A stretch of 64,000 nt of DNA from Bacteroidales bacterium. GTDB taxonomy: Bacteria > Bacteroidota > Bacteroidia > Bacteroidales > VadinHA17. The stretch covers positions 237,246-301,245 of the forward strand of contig JARGFQ010000003.1 in assembly GCA_029210565.1 (NCBI GenBank), read 5' to 3'. The stretch's first letter is position 1, and each line of letters begins with the position of its first letter. Both the position numbers and the translations under genes were made by a program. Shown piece by piece: positions 1-8,148 of this stretch. The notes beneath the pieces are model-generated. The model searched no databases. It was not told where the DNA came from and saw nothing but the letters and a program-made list of their open reading frames with translations.

Positions 1-376
1 TCCTGCCGAGCACCGCCCTGATCCTGTAGAGGAGCTCTTCCTCGTCGAACGGCTTGGTTATGTAGTCATCCACCCCGAGGCGAAACCCGGTGATCTTGTC
101 TTCCTTGAGAGAGCGTGCAGAGATGATGATCACCGGAATCTTGCTGTCAAGCTCTTTAATCCTGGCCGTCAGCGAAAATCCATCCATGCCGGGAAGCATG
201 ATATCAATCAGGCAGAAGTCAGCCCCGGCTCTTGTGAATCCCTGCAGCGCTGACTGACCATCGCGGTACAGTTTAACCTTAAACCCGTTTGACTCCAGGA
301 AATCTACCAGCAAAAAACCCAGGTTGAGATCATCCTCAACAAGCAGTATTCTCGTATGTTTATGATTTTCCGTCAT
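1..376 (-). CDS. Response regulator (receiver domain), truncated by window edge
   Basis: The minus-strand reading begins at ATG 376 and runs open off the left edge, so only about 125 residues are visible. They form a complete receiver domain: an acidic pair in VEDD near residues 14-16, the phospho-acceptor Asp58 in the stretch CLIDIMLPGMDG, a Ser in IIISAR and the conserved Lys in YITKPF. The output domain lies outside the window; an OmpR-type winged helix is likely because the upstream partner is a classical membrane histidine kinase. The start overlaps the end of the kinase gene by 17 bases, so the two are translationally close and almost certainly form one two-component system. Its target may be the adjacent Cys-rich gene and efflux operon, which is inference from position. 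Confidence 0.9.
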   Translation of the reverse strand, partial: MTENHKHTRILLVEDDLNLGFLLVDFLESNGFKVKLYRDGQSALQGFTRAGADFCLIDIMLPGMDGFSLTARIKELDSKIPVIIISARSLKEDKITGFRLGVDDYITKPFDEEELLYRIRAVLGR

Positions 377-1631
377 CTTTCTCAGTCAGAGGAAGTTCGA
401 GGGCCACCGCCAGGCCTCCCTCCTTCCTGTTCACGATTCTGATGTTGCCTCTCATTCCTGAAATTATCCCCCGAACCTGGTATAGTCCCAGACCGAAGCC
501 ATCAACACTGTGAGTATTACCTTCAGGTACACGAAAATACTTCTCAAATACTTTTCCCCTGTATTCCTTTGTAATGCCGGGACCGTTGTCCTCAATTACA
601 ATGTGAAGCTTCTGATCTCCCGATGTCAGTCTTATTAATATTTCAGGTCTCTGGCCCGAATACTTAACTGCATTGTCAACCAGGTTCCCGAGGGCAATAT
701 GAAACAGGTCAATATTTCCTGTAACCGTGAACCTGTCTCCTGCCCTCTTAATAGCTATCTTCCCTCCCTTCTGTTCAATCTGCACTCTGAACGTTTCTGT
801 AATATCTTCCACAACTGCAGCGGCATCTATCTCCTCCGTGGGCAACGACCTGTCAATCCCGGCAAAGTCCGTTTTAAGCAACTTCTCAACTTTCTCATTC
901 AGCTTGCTCTGTTCGGTTTTGATTACATTGGTGTAAAAGGACAGTTTCTCATCGTTTTCCACTTTCTCGTTTTTAGAGAGCATGCTGTTTGCTAGTGATA
1001 TGTTGGTCAGCGGGGTTTTGAACTCATGAGTAACATTATTAACAAAATCCACAATGCCCTCTGACAGGAGCCTCTCCCGCCTGTAGTATGTATATATTAT
1101 TATGAATGAGATGGATATCAAACCCAGAAGCAACATCGAAAAGATAAAGATATCACCCATCTGGGCAAGAATGAAATCACGTTTCTCGGGAAACCGCAAA
1201 CTGAGTTTATACCCTGATTTCTCCAGCATCTCTTCCAGGCCATTACTGAGGTAAGTGTTCTTTGTCCGGGCTATTTGTGCAGCCTGGTCTGCTCCTACTA
1301 TATCAAATTCAAAGTCAAGTCCTATTCCGTAGAAATTAAGGTCCTGCCGGATCAGCGATTTCATATTCTCCCATTCTTCCCTTGTCTTCATCACCAGCAT
1401 GCATGATTCGTGCCGGCCCTGTCTCAGACAACTGTTTACCTCGCTGCAAATGGCCTCGTTTCGCGAAAGATTTTCCACGATCCGGTTCATTGCCATCTCA
1501 ACGCTATGGTTGAACTGGGCTTCTTGCATCCGGGCTGCCTTTAGAATCCAGCTGATCTGAATTGCAACAAGGGCTGACAGTGCTCCAAAGGTCAATATCA
1601 GTAGAATAAGCTGAACACGCGACTTCTTCAT
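360..1631 (-). CDS. Membrane sensor histidine kinase
   Basis: The protein has 423 residues and starts at ATG 1631. Hydrophobic segments at about residues 7-29 and 161-183 flank a periplasmic sensor of roughly 130 residues that carries three Cys (about 62, 68 and 77), which could be redox- or metal-sensitive. The HisKA box is seen as NNVTHEFKTPLTN with phospho-accepting His202, followed by an HATPase_c domain with an N-box (NLVDNAVKYS) and G-boxes (DNGPGI, FGLGL). There is no HAMP or PAS domain between the second helix and the H-box. The gene lies directly before the response regulator and diverges from the Cys-rich gene at 1761. The sensed signal is unknown; metal or envelope stress is suggested by the neighbouring efflux genes. 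Confidence 0.95.
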   Translation of the reverse strand: MKKSRVQLILLILTFGALSALVAIQISWILKAARMQEAQFNHSVEMAMNRIVENLSRNEAICSEVNSCLRQGRHESCMLVMKTREEWENMKSLIRQDLNFYGIGLDFEFDIVGADQAAQIARTKNTYLSNGLEEMLEKSGYKLSLRFPEKRDFILAQMGDIFIFSMLLLGLISISFIIIYTYYRRERLLSEGIVDFVNNVTHEFKTPLTNISLANSMLSKNEKVENDEKLSFYTNVIKTEQSKLNEKVEKLLKTDFAGIDRSLPTEEIDAAAVVEDITETFRVQIEQKGGKIAIKRAGDRFTVTGNIDLFHIALGNLVDNAVKYSGQRPEILIRLTSGDQKLHIVIEDNGPGITKEYRGKVFEKYFRVPEGNTHSVDGFGLGLYQVRGIISGMRGNIRIVNRKEGGLAVALELPLTEKDDGKS

Positions 1632-1680
1632 AAGCTCAAAAATACACAGATTTCGTTAAGCCGATGAAGATTTAACATCG

Positions 1681-1712
1681 GGATAACATGATTTAACTGC
1701 GGTATAACATGA
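1681..1712 (+). repeat. Two direct repeats 21 bp apart, candidate response-regulator operator
   Basis: The 9-mer ATAACATGA occurs at 1683-1691 and 1704-1712, both preceded by GG, with a start-to-start distance of 21 bp (two helical turns). A weaker relative, TTTAACATC, lies at 1671-1679. OmpR-type regulators commonly bind such direct repeats. The array sits just upstream of the -7 box of the Cys-rich gene, in the region shared with the divergent kinase gene. Binding is inferred. Confidence 0.5.
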
Positions 1713-1729
1713 TGAAGCTGTTGTTAAAT

Positions 1730-1737
1730 TAATTTTG
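1730..1737 (+). promoter_or_regulatory. Bacteroidota -7 box for the Cys-rich gene
   Basis: TAATTTTG matches TAnnTTTG and ends 23 bases before ATG 1761. No TTG stands at the expected -33 position; the direct repeats at 1681-1712 occupy that region instead, which fits an activator-dependent promoter. Confidence 0.55.
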
Positions 1738-1760
1738 AACCGAACAAAAACAAAAAAGTC

Positions 1761-2096
1761 ATGAAGAAAGTCATCCTTGGAATTTCAGCTCTAGTAATCC
1801 TGATGTTTGTTGTAATAGCTGCAGTCAATGCACAGAATGATCAGAAGAAGGAAAAGAAAGCCAAAACGGAATCCGTTAAAGACTGTTCAAAATGCCCCTC
1901 TGCTGCCACCTGTGAAATGGCTGCCGGCGAAGGTCCGGTACCCGGGTCTCACGCAAAGCATTCGGCAGCGAACTGTGATCCCGCCAAATGCAAGGATGGA
2001 GAGTGTGCTGCAGCCTGTAAAGCCAACTGCACAAAAACCGGCCCTGAAGCCGGGTGCACTCCTGCAAAATGCCATTCCGGATCAGAAAAGAAATAG
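1761..2096 (+). CDS. Small exported Cys-rich protein, candidate metal-binding
   Basis: This 111-residue protein has an N-terminal hydrophobic segment (about residues 4-24) ending in a VNAQ signal-peptidase-like site. A Lys/Glu-rich linker and a mature part with ten Cys follow. The Cys lie in groups such as DCSKC, NCDPAKC and GECAAAC, with additional His in HAKHS and CH. Spacings are irregular and do not match a ferredoxin, heme-c or rubredoxin pattern. I do not recognise a named family. The composition suggests a periplasmic or surface metal chelator, in keeping with the neighbouring two-component system and RND efflux operon. It converges with the outer-membrane factor gene that ends at 2132. 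An overlapping frame is a shadow. Confidence 0.7.
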   Translation: MKKVILGISALVILMFVVIAAVNAQNDQKKEKKAKTESVKDCSKCPSAATCEMAAGEGPVPGSHAKHSAANCDPAKCKDGECAAACKANCTKTGPEAGCTPAKCHSGSEKK

Positions 2097-2131
2097 GGCA
2101 TTGAGCCTTGTGAATGCTGCGGCACTGAATT

Positions 2132-3313
2132 TCACAGGCATAGTCGGTAGTCCAGCAGGGTTGCCAGCACCTTATGATATTCGTTTTCCAGTTCCATAAG
2201 CCGGTCTTCCGATTCGTAGAGGACTTTCATGTATGCACAATAGTTTACGACAGTAATTTCTCCTGCTGCAAGGGCCTTGTCAGGATATTTTGTTCCACCT
2301 CCTGCTTCAATAATACTCCTGATCTCTGAAATACTTTTCTTCAATGCCAGGACTCTGTTATAATCATTTCTTGTCTTCAATTTCAGTTCAAGTAATGTCG
2401 CTTCACGAAATGCCTCCAAATAATCAGCAGCAGCTGATGCTGATCTGACTCTGTTTGAATTAGCCCACAGAGGAATGCTCAGTCCGGCAATCGGACCGGT
2501 GTACGCAGTACCTGCAACGATTTCTGATCCGTAACCCACCTGAAATCCAGGCAGGGAAGCGTTCTTGCTTAGCCTGACCTCCTGCTGACTGATAGTATAT
2601 TCAAGCTCAGAAATGAGAAAGGCAGGGTGAGAGCGGGATTTCTCGGTTATCAGAAGTTCTGGATCAGGCAATGCTTTAACCGGGTAATCAGCATATACAA
2701 TTTCTCCCGCTTCCGATCCGCTCATGTAATGGAGCTTTTCCATGAGCATTTCCCGGTCCGATTCTCTCCGGTAAATTTCAAGGCTCACGACGGAAAGTTC
2801 CAATAATATGTTGTTGTAATCCATTATTGTGGCTTCGCCGTTTTCAATCATTCTTCCCCAAGTTGATTTCAGTGTCTCATAGCCCTTTTGCCTATCAAGC
2901 AATTTTTCAAGAGCCCTGGTATTATAAATGAGGTCAAATATTGTGAGTTCAGCTTCGAGCAGGGCATTCATCCTTCCCAGGCTAAACTCCTGTTCTGCAA
3001 GAATAATGGTGTTATTGTTAATTTTCTTTTGCATCAGGTATTTTGTCGGGAAATCAAATGACTGTGATACCGACCAGGTCTTTTTATTGCCGGCTGCATC
3101 AGTGTTACCGGGCATAAAACCCGCAGACACGAACGGATCTGGAGGGGCATTGCCGGTCCGTGCCTCAGTTCGTCTTGCCTCAAGCAGCTTTCTGTATGCG
3201 GTAATCGACGGATTGTTTTCGGAAACCCTTTCCAGATATTCCGTAATTGATTGAGCTGACAGCGGTCCGGCAATAAAAATGATCACTGTAAGTATGAATA
3301 GTTTCTTAATCAT
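2132..3313 (-). CDS. TolC/CusC-family outer-membrane efflux protein
   Basis: The protein has 393 residues with a signal peptide (MIKKLFILTVIIFIAGPLSAQ region) and the long amphipathic helices of the outer-membrane efflux family, with ITEYLERVSENNPSITAY at the start of the mature chain as in TolC repeats. It would form the outer-membrane channel of the tripartite pump encoded upstream. Its start overlaps the end of the RND gene by 8 bases, which indicates coupling. It is the last gene of the leftward operon 7636, 6407, 3306, 2132. The protein lacks a lipobox, unlike CusC. The substrate cannot be read from this subunit. Confidence 0.92.
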   Translation of the reverse strand: MIKKLFILTVIIFIAGPLSAQSITEYLERVSENNPSITAYRKLLEARRTEARTGNAPPDPFVSAGFMPGNTDAAGNKKTWSVSQSFDFPTKYLMQKKINNNTIILAEQEFSLGRMNALLEAELTIFDLIYNTRALEKLLDRQKGYETLKSTWGRMIENGEATIMDYNNILLELSVVSLEIYRRESDREMLMEKLHYMSGSEAGEIVYADYPVKALPDPELLITEKSRSHPAFLISELEYTISQQEVRLSKNASLPGFQVGYGSEIVAGTAYTGPIAGLSIPLWANSNRVRSASAAADYLEAFREATLLELKLKTRNDYNRVLALKKSISEIRSIIEAGGGTKYPDKALAAGEITVVNYCAYMKVLYESEDRLMELENEYHKVLATLLDYRLCL

Positions 3314-6300
3314 TTTTGTCTCTTTTTTCCATTAAATAATAAGCTGAGGGAATGATGAATACATTCAGCAGCGTGGAGCTGAGCAGTCCTCCAAGAATAA
3401 CGATGGCCATCGGACTCTGGATCTCATTACCCGGCCTGTCTCCTCCCATGGCAAGGGGTATAAGTGCAAGTGCGGCAGTCAGGGCTGTCATCAAAATTGC
3501 GTTTAGCCTGTCAGCCGACCCTGAGATGATCCGTTCACGGAGAGGCCTCCCTTCCTGTTTGAGGCGAATATATCTTGAGATCAGAAGTATGCCGTTCCTG
3601 GTGGCAATACCGAATAGGGTAATAAAACCTATAATTGAAGGTATACTCACAACATTTGAAGAGAGTTTGATTGCAATAATACCCCCAATCAGGGCCAGCG
3701 GCAGGTTCAGGAGAACAATCAGAGCCAGCGAACTATTCCTAAACTCCTGGTAAAGAATAAGGAATATTATCAGAAGGGCTATTACCGATGTTGTCAGCAG
3801 CCTCCTGGAAGCGTTTGCCGCACTTTCAAACTGTCCGCCGTACTCAATGTGGTAATTCTGAGGCAGCGTTACCTCTGCATTTATCCTCTCCCTGATATCT
3901 CTGACAACGCTGCCGACATCGCGCCCGTCAGTGTTGACCGAGATGACGATCCGCCGCTTTACATTCTCGCGGTTGATTAAAGAGGGACCTGATGAGGATT
4001 CTATCTCAGCAACAGATGACAGCGGCACCTTCCTTCCATCATGAGTATCAATAAGGGAACTGCGAATACCCTCCATCGTGCTCCTGTGTTCATCATTCAT
4101 CCTTACAACGATCGGGAACCGCTTCTCCTCTTCATAAACATCTGAGACAGCCTGCCCGCCAATGGCATAGGTTATAAATGAGTTAAAACTGTTCATTCCG
4201 ATGCCGTAGTTTGCAAGCATTTCCCGACGAGGTTTTATCTTCAACTGAGGTGTTTCAATCAGTTGCTCGACGTTCAGGTCGCCTATTCCCGGAATATCTT
4301 CAATTTCAGATTTAATGACGTTTGCAGTCCTGTAAAGATCATTCAGGTCATCTCCGAAGAGTTTGATGGCAATGTTGGCCTTGGTACCTGACAGCATCCT
4401 GTCCATCCTGTGAGTTATGGGCTGACCGACTTCTATGCTTGCCCCGGGTAACGCCCGGAGTCTCTCCCGGACTTCTGCGAAAAACTCCTCCCTGCTTCTG
4501 CCGTAAAGCACAAAGGGCACATCCAGCTCTGACATATTCTCGCTGAAGAAATGTTCGGCCAGTTCAGCCCTCCCTGTCTTGCATGCTACTGAGATGACTT
4601 CAGGGATATCAAGCAATATCTCCTGTGCCATGACGCCTATTTTGGCTGATTCTTCAAGAGATATACCGGGGGTGAGTGATATGTTTACAGTCAGCGCCCC
4701 CTCATTGAAATTCGGCAGGAAAGAGCTTCCCGCTCTTGTTAGCATGAAAACTGATGCCAGGAAGAGGGCTGCAGTCAGTCCGATCAGCCATCTGCTTCTG
4801 TTTAAAGTAAATTGAAGTGCATTACGATAGATTCTGCCCAGGTTCCTTTCAGTCCAGGATCCGTTCACTGCCCGCAGTAGCCGTTTTTCATCAGTCAGGA
4901 GATAGCTGCTCAGCACCGGCGTCAGAGTGACTGCAACTATCAGTGAGGCAAAAAGAGAAACTATGAAAGAAATTCCAAGCGGCCTCAGCATTCTTCCCTC
5001 AAGATCACCAAGGAAAAACAACGGAACAAATGTTATGATGATAATGAGCGTGGCATTCCAGATTGAAGATCTGACCTCTGATGAAGCCCTGAAAACAACC
5101 CTGGTTGTAGGCTCCCTTTTTTCCGGAGTCAGAAGGACATTTTTGCGCAATTGCCTGTATATGTTCTCTACGTCAATGATGGCGTCATCAACCAATGAGC
5201 CAATGGCTATTGCCATACCGCCAAGACTCATGGTGTTGACAGTGTAGCCGAGAAATTTCAGGGTGATTATGGCCACAAGAAGTGACAGTGGCATCGCCAG
5301 AAGGGAGATGATCGTGGTCCTGACATTGAACAGGAATAAAAAGAGAATGATGACTACGAATATTCCGCCTTCCAGCAGCGCCTTGAGCACATTCCTGATG
5401 GAGGTATTAATAAATTCAGCCTGGTTGTAGATATCATCATGAAAAGTGAGCGATGAGCCTGCATTGGCCTGTATGTCACTGATAACATCTTTAATATCAC
5501 CGGCAAGGGCAACAGTATTTGCATCTGGTTGCCGGGTAATTGTCAACAGCACCGCACTCTTTCCCCGGTAAGAACCTGTTCCTATAGCAGGAGTACTGCC
5601 AATCTCTACAGAAGCGATGTCGCCAATTCTCACAGGGGTGCCTTCCGAGACTTTGACCACAGAATTAGCCAGATCCGACAGCCTGTCACTTCTTGCCATG
5701 CCCCTGACAATGTACTTGCTGCCGTATTGATTGATGAATGATCCTGATGTATTAGTATTCAGCTCTTTGCTTGCACCAATCAGTTCACTCATTGTTACCC
5801 CGAAGTAATTCATCTTATTCGGATCAGCCAGAATCTGATATTCCTTTATATCACCTCCAATCACATTGACCTGTGCTACTCCACCAACTGCCAGCAGTCT
5901 GGGTGCCACGGTCCAGTCAGCCATCGTTCTGAGCTCCATGGGAGTCAGTGTGTCCGATTCAAGTGCGATGATCATCATCTCACCCAAAAGTGATGTCTGC
6001 GGGGCAATGACCGGCTTTTCAATCCCTTCAGGCAGTTTGGCATTTGCCTGGATAAGTCGCTCGGCAACTGTCTGCCGGGCTTTGTATATATCCGTCCCCC
6101 AGTCAAATTCAACGAATACAATTGAGAACCCCATTGTTGAGGTGGATCTTACACGCCTTATGGACGTTGCTCCGTTTACTGCTGTTTCAATTGGAAATGA
6201 GACAAGTGTCTCAACCTCTTCCGGTGCCATGCCGCTTGCCTCGGTCATTATTACAACCGTCGGGGCTGTCAGCTCCGGGAAAATGTCAATATCTATCCGC

Positions 6301-6395
6301 AATGTAACAATGGTTCCGGTGATTATCAGAAGGAGAGCTCCTATGACGATGCTCAGCCTGTTCCTTAAGGAATAGTCTATTATTTTATCAAGCAT
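3306..6395 (-). CDS. RND efflux permease, heavy-metal (CusA/CzcA) type
   Basis: This 1029-residue inner-membrane pump has the RND plan of two homologous halves with twelve transmembrane helices and two large periplasmic loops. It starts DKIIDYSLRNRLSIVIG and has the PTVVIMTEASGMAPEEVE pore-domain motif close to the first loop. Helix 4 carries GSLVDDAIIDVEN, where the acidic residues are the expected proton relay. Similarity in length and gene order (outer channel, pump, adaptor) is to the HME branch that exports Cu/Ag or Co/Zn/Cd. The exact metal is unresolved because the classical CzcA signature is not fully conserved. It would use the proton gradient to expel cations from periplasm or cytoplasm through the TolC-like channel. 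Confidence 0.93.
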   Translation of the reverse strand: MLDKIIDYSLRNRLSIVIGALLLIITGTIVTLRIDIDIFPELTAPTVVIMTEASGMAPEEVETLVSFPIETAVNGATSIRRVRSTSTMGFSIVFVEFDWGTDIYKARQTVAERLIQANAKLPEGIEKPVIAPQTSLLGEMMIIALESDTLTPMELRTMADWTVAPRLLAVGGVAQVNVIGGDIKEYQILADPNKMNYFGVTMSELIGASKELNTNTSGSFINQYGSKYIVRGMARSDRLSDLANSVVKVSEGTPVRIGDIASVEIGSTPAIGTGSYRGKSAVLLTITRQPDANTVALAGDIKDVISDIQANAGSSLTFHDDIYNQAEFINTSIRNVLKALLEGGIFVVIILFLFLFNVRTTIISLLAMPLSLLVAIITLKFLGYTVNTMSLGGMAIAIGSLVDDAIIDVENIYRQLRKNVLLTPEKREPTTRVVFRASSEVRSSIWNATLIIIITFVPLFFLGDLEGRMLRPLGISFIVSLFASLIVAVTLTPVLSSYLLTDEKRLLRAVNGSWTERNLGRIYRNALQFTLNRSRWLIGLTAALFLASVFMLTRAGSSFLPNFNEGALTVNISLTPGISLEESAKIGVMAQEILLDIPEVISVACKTGRAELAEHFFSENMSELDVPFVLYGRSREEFFAEVRERLRALPGASIEVGQPITHRMDRMLSGTKANIAIKLFGDDLNDLYRTANVIKSEIEDIPGIGDLNVEQLIETPQLKIKPRREMLANYGIGMNSFNSFITYAIGGQAVSDVYEEEKRFPIVVRMNDEHRSTMEGIRSSLIDTHDGRKVPLSSVAEIESSSGPSLINRENVKRRIVISVNTDGRDVGSVVRDIRERINAEVTLPQNYHIEYGGQFESAANASRRLLTTSVIALLIIFLILYQEFRNSSLALIVLLNLPLALIGGIIAIKLSSNVVSIPSIIGFITLFGIATRNGILLISRYIRLKQEGRPLRERIISGSADRLNAILMTALTAALALIPLAMGGDRPGNEIQSPMAIVILGGLLSSTLLNVFIIPSAYYLMEKRDKND

Positions 6396-6406
6396 GGTCT
6401 GCAGGA

Positions 6407-7579
6407 TTAATGGTTATGTGCAGGGGCAGAGACAGACATCTGGGACAGTTTCACCAGATAGGTGCCTGAGGCAACAATACGTTCTCCCTCATTGAGCCCT
6501 GAAAGCACCTGGGTCTTTTCTCCGTCGCTGTAACCGGTGGTGATGTACTTCTTGTCAAAGTCGCCATCTTCATGTGCAACAAAAACGTAGAGCCTTCCGA
6601 ACTCCTCCATAAGCGCACTGTTGGGAACCGTCAATGCATCAGCTGCCTGCCTGCCTATAAGATAGACCTCAGCATAGGTCCCCTCGATCAGCTCCGGCTC
6701 ATAATCGAGACTAAAGTAAACCGGGATTAGGAGTGAACTCTCCCCCGTACTCTTGCCGTAGGATATTTTCCGGCCGTTCATTTCAACGGTTTTGAATATC
6801 CTGTCGCTGTACCCAACCTTGAAATTGGCACTCACCGCTGATGAAGCGGCGGCCAGGTCATCAGGCCTGACATCAGCCCTCAAAACAAGTCTGCGGCCTG
6901 AGATCACTGATGCCATTGGCTGGCCTGCCATGACCTTCTGTCCATCGGCAACAAAAATGTCGCGGATGTATCCTGAAACAGGTGCGATAACCCTGCTGCC
7001 TCCCGTACCGTAGACGGCCTCAATGTTATCATACTCGCTGCTGATCTTTTCAAACTCATTCCTGGCCGCCAGATAATGCTCTTCGGTTATTATCTTTTCG
7101 GCAATAAGTTTTTCAGCCCTCTCAAAATTCATTCTGGCACGGTCAAGATCAGACTTGATCTGCCGGAATCTAAGATCCGTGTTGTCGTCAGACAGATTCC
7201 CGCCGGCAACGCTGAAGAGTGCCTGCCCTTGTGAAATCTTCACTCCCGGCAACAAAAATTCTTCACCGAATTTTACGAGTCCTGATGATTTGGAAGTGAT
7301 CGTGATCAGATCCCGGTTATCGGCCATGATCCGGCCTCCGGTTTTCAAAACAAAAGAAAATGGTTGCGTCACAAGGGTAACGATCTCAAAATGTGCAGAG
7401 TCCTGAGCATGGGAACCGGGGATGACAGTTGCTGGGCCAGGTTCCTCCTTATGGGCACCGGTAGTTACAGCCTCGTGGTCATGTTCCTCTTCTGATTCAT
7501 GACCGGCATCAGAGCTCGGGGCACATGCGGCGATTCCTGCCAGTAGCAGGACAAACAACATATATAATATAGATTTCAT
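6407..7579 (-). CDS. RND efflux periplasmic adaptor (CusB-like), lipoprotein
   Basis: The protein has 390 residues with a lipoprotein signal peptide (LLLAGIAACAPSS, lipid Cys about residue 19). A short His/Glu-rich stretch after the signal (SEEEHDHEA) could bind metal, as does the N-terminal segment of CusB. The body shows a barrel-sandwich (lipoyl-like) half around SSGLVKFGEEFLLPGVKISQGQ, a helical hairpin (DLDRARMNFERAEKLIAEK), the returning half SGYIRDIFVADGQKV and a membrane-proximal domain. It ends in a His-containing tail. It lies 11 bases upstream of the pump gene and would link the pump to the outer-membrane channel. Confidence 0.93.
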   Translation of the reverse strand: MKSILYMLFVLLLAGIAACAPSSDAGHESEEEHDHEAVTTGAHKEEPGPATVIPGSHAQDSAHFEIVTLVTQPFSFVLKTGGRIMADNRDLITITSKSSGLVKFGEEFLLPGVKISQGQALFSVAGGNLSDDNTDLRFRQIKSDLDRARMNFERAEKLIAEKIITEEHYLAARNEFEKISSEYDNIEAVYGTGGSRVIAPVSGYIRDIFVADGQKVMAGQPMASVISGRRLVLRADVRPDDLAAASSAVSANFKVGYSDRIFKTVEMNGRKISYGKSTGESSLLIPVYFSLDYEPELIEGTYAEVYLIGRQAADALTVPNSALMEEFGRLYVFVAHEDGDFDKKYITTGYSDGEKTQVLSGLNEGERIVASGTYLVKLSQMSVSAPAHNH

Positions 7580-7635
7580 TTGTCAGCAGAATTAAAATAT
7601 CAGTTAAAATTGATTGAACATCCTGTGGGAGCCGG

Positions 7636-8016
7636 TTATGCTGACGGTGGGGCGCGCAATAAAGTTGACCCGGGCAAAAGTTCCCTGTAAAAGTATTGAT
7701 CAATGAAAATTAGACTTGATTCAATTTCCCAGACGAGGAAAGCAAAGTCCGGTGAGTCTGAGGGTGCCGGAAGATTGTCTTGTGAGAGCTGGTGAAAAAG
7801 CAGTCCGGAGATCCGGCATACCGGAGACTCTTCACACTGATCATGAAATTCAGCGGTAACTGCATTGGCATCATGGCTGCACTTAGTTATAAAATCATGC
7901 CTGTTCAGCAATGCCGGATTATTCTCCGCATGGTTGTGAGGAATAATACTGTGTGCCAGTATTATCAGCATGCAGAGCACCATTGACCAGCTCTTTATCT
8001 TTCGTCCTTTGCGCAA
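7636..8016 (-). CDS. Small membrane-anchored protein heading the efflux operon
   Basis: This 126-residue protein has a basic N-terminus (RKGRKIKS), one hydrophobic segment (about residues 11-24) and then SIIPHNHAENN plus several His and Cys, giving a periplasmic metal-ligand-rich tail. The only start that keeps the basic region is TTG at 8016; an in-frame TGA lies two codons upstream. The next Met is residue 12, which would remove the positive charges. Comparable short ORFs with a hydrophobic helix followed by a PHxH motif often head CusCBA-like operons in Bacteroidota, but no function is established to my knowledge. It precedes the adaptor gene by 56 bases. Confidence 0.6.
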   Translation of the reverse strand: MRKGRKIKSWSMVLCMLIILAHSIIPHNHAENNPALLNRHDFITKCSHDANAVTAEFHDQCEESPVCRISGLLFHQLSQDNLPAPSDSPDFAFLVWEIESSLIFIDQYFYRELLPGSTLLRAPPSA

Positions 8017-8032
8017 GTATCAATATATTCGG

Positions 8033-8040
8033 CAAATGTA
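8033..8040 (-). promoter_or_regulatory. -7 box of the efflux operon
   Basis: On the minus strand TACATTTG matches TAnnTTTG exactly and ends 16 bases before TTG 8016. It overlaps the 8-bp palindrome GTAATTAC at 8038-8045, a possible repressor or activator half-site. No convincing -33 TTG is present. Confidence 0.5.
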
Positions 8041-8148
8041 ATTACTTCTGATGTAACTGACTTACCAAAAGGGTTAAAACTTCTTAAAGTCTGACGCAGT
8101 TTGTGCATCCCGGGCCCAGTATCGTAATGTCAGGCATAGTTATTAATA

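Noticed and set aside
1828..2199. 123-codon frame overlapping the Cys-rich gene
   Set aside because: No signal peptide or domain; Arg/Pro-rich shadow of the supported frame, running into the convergent efflux gene.
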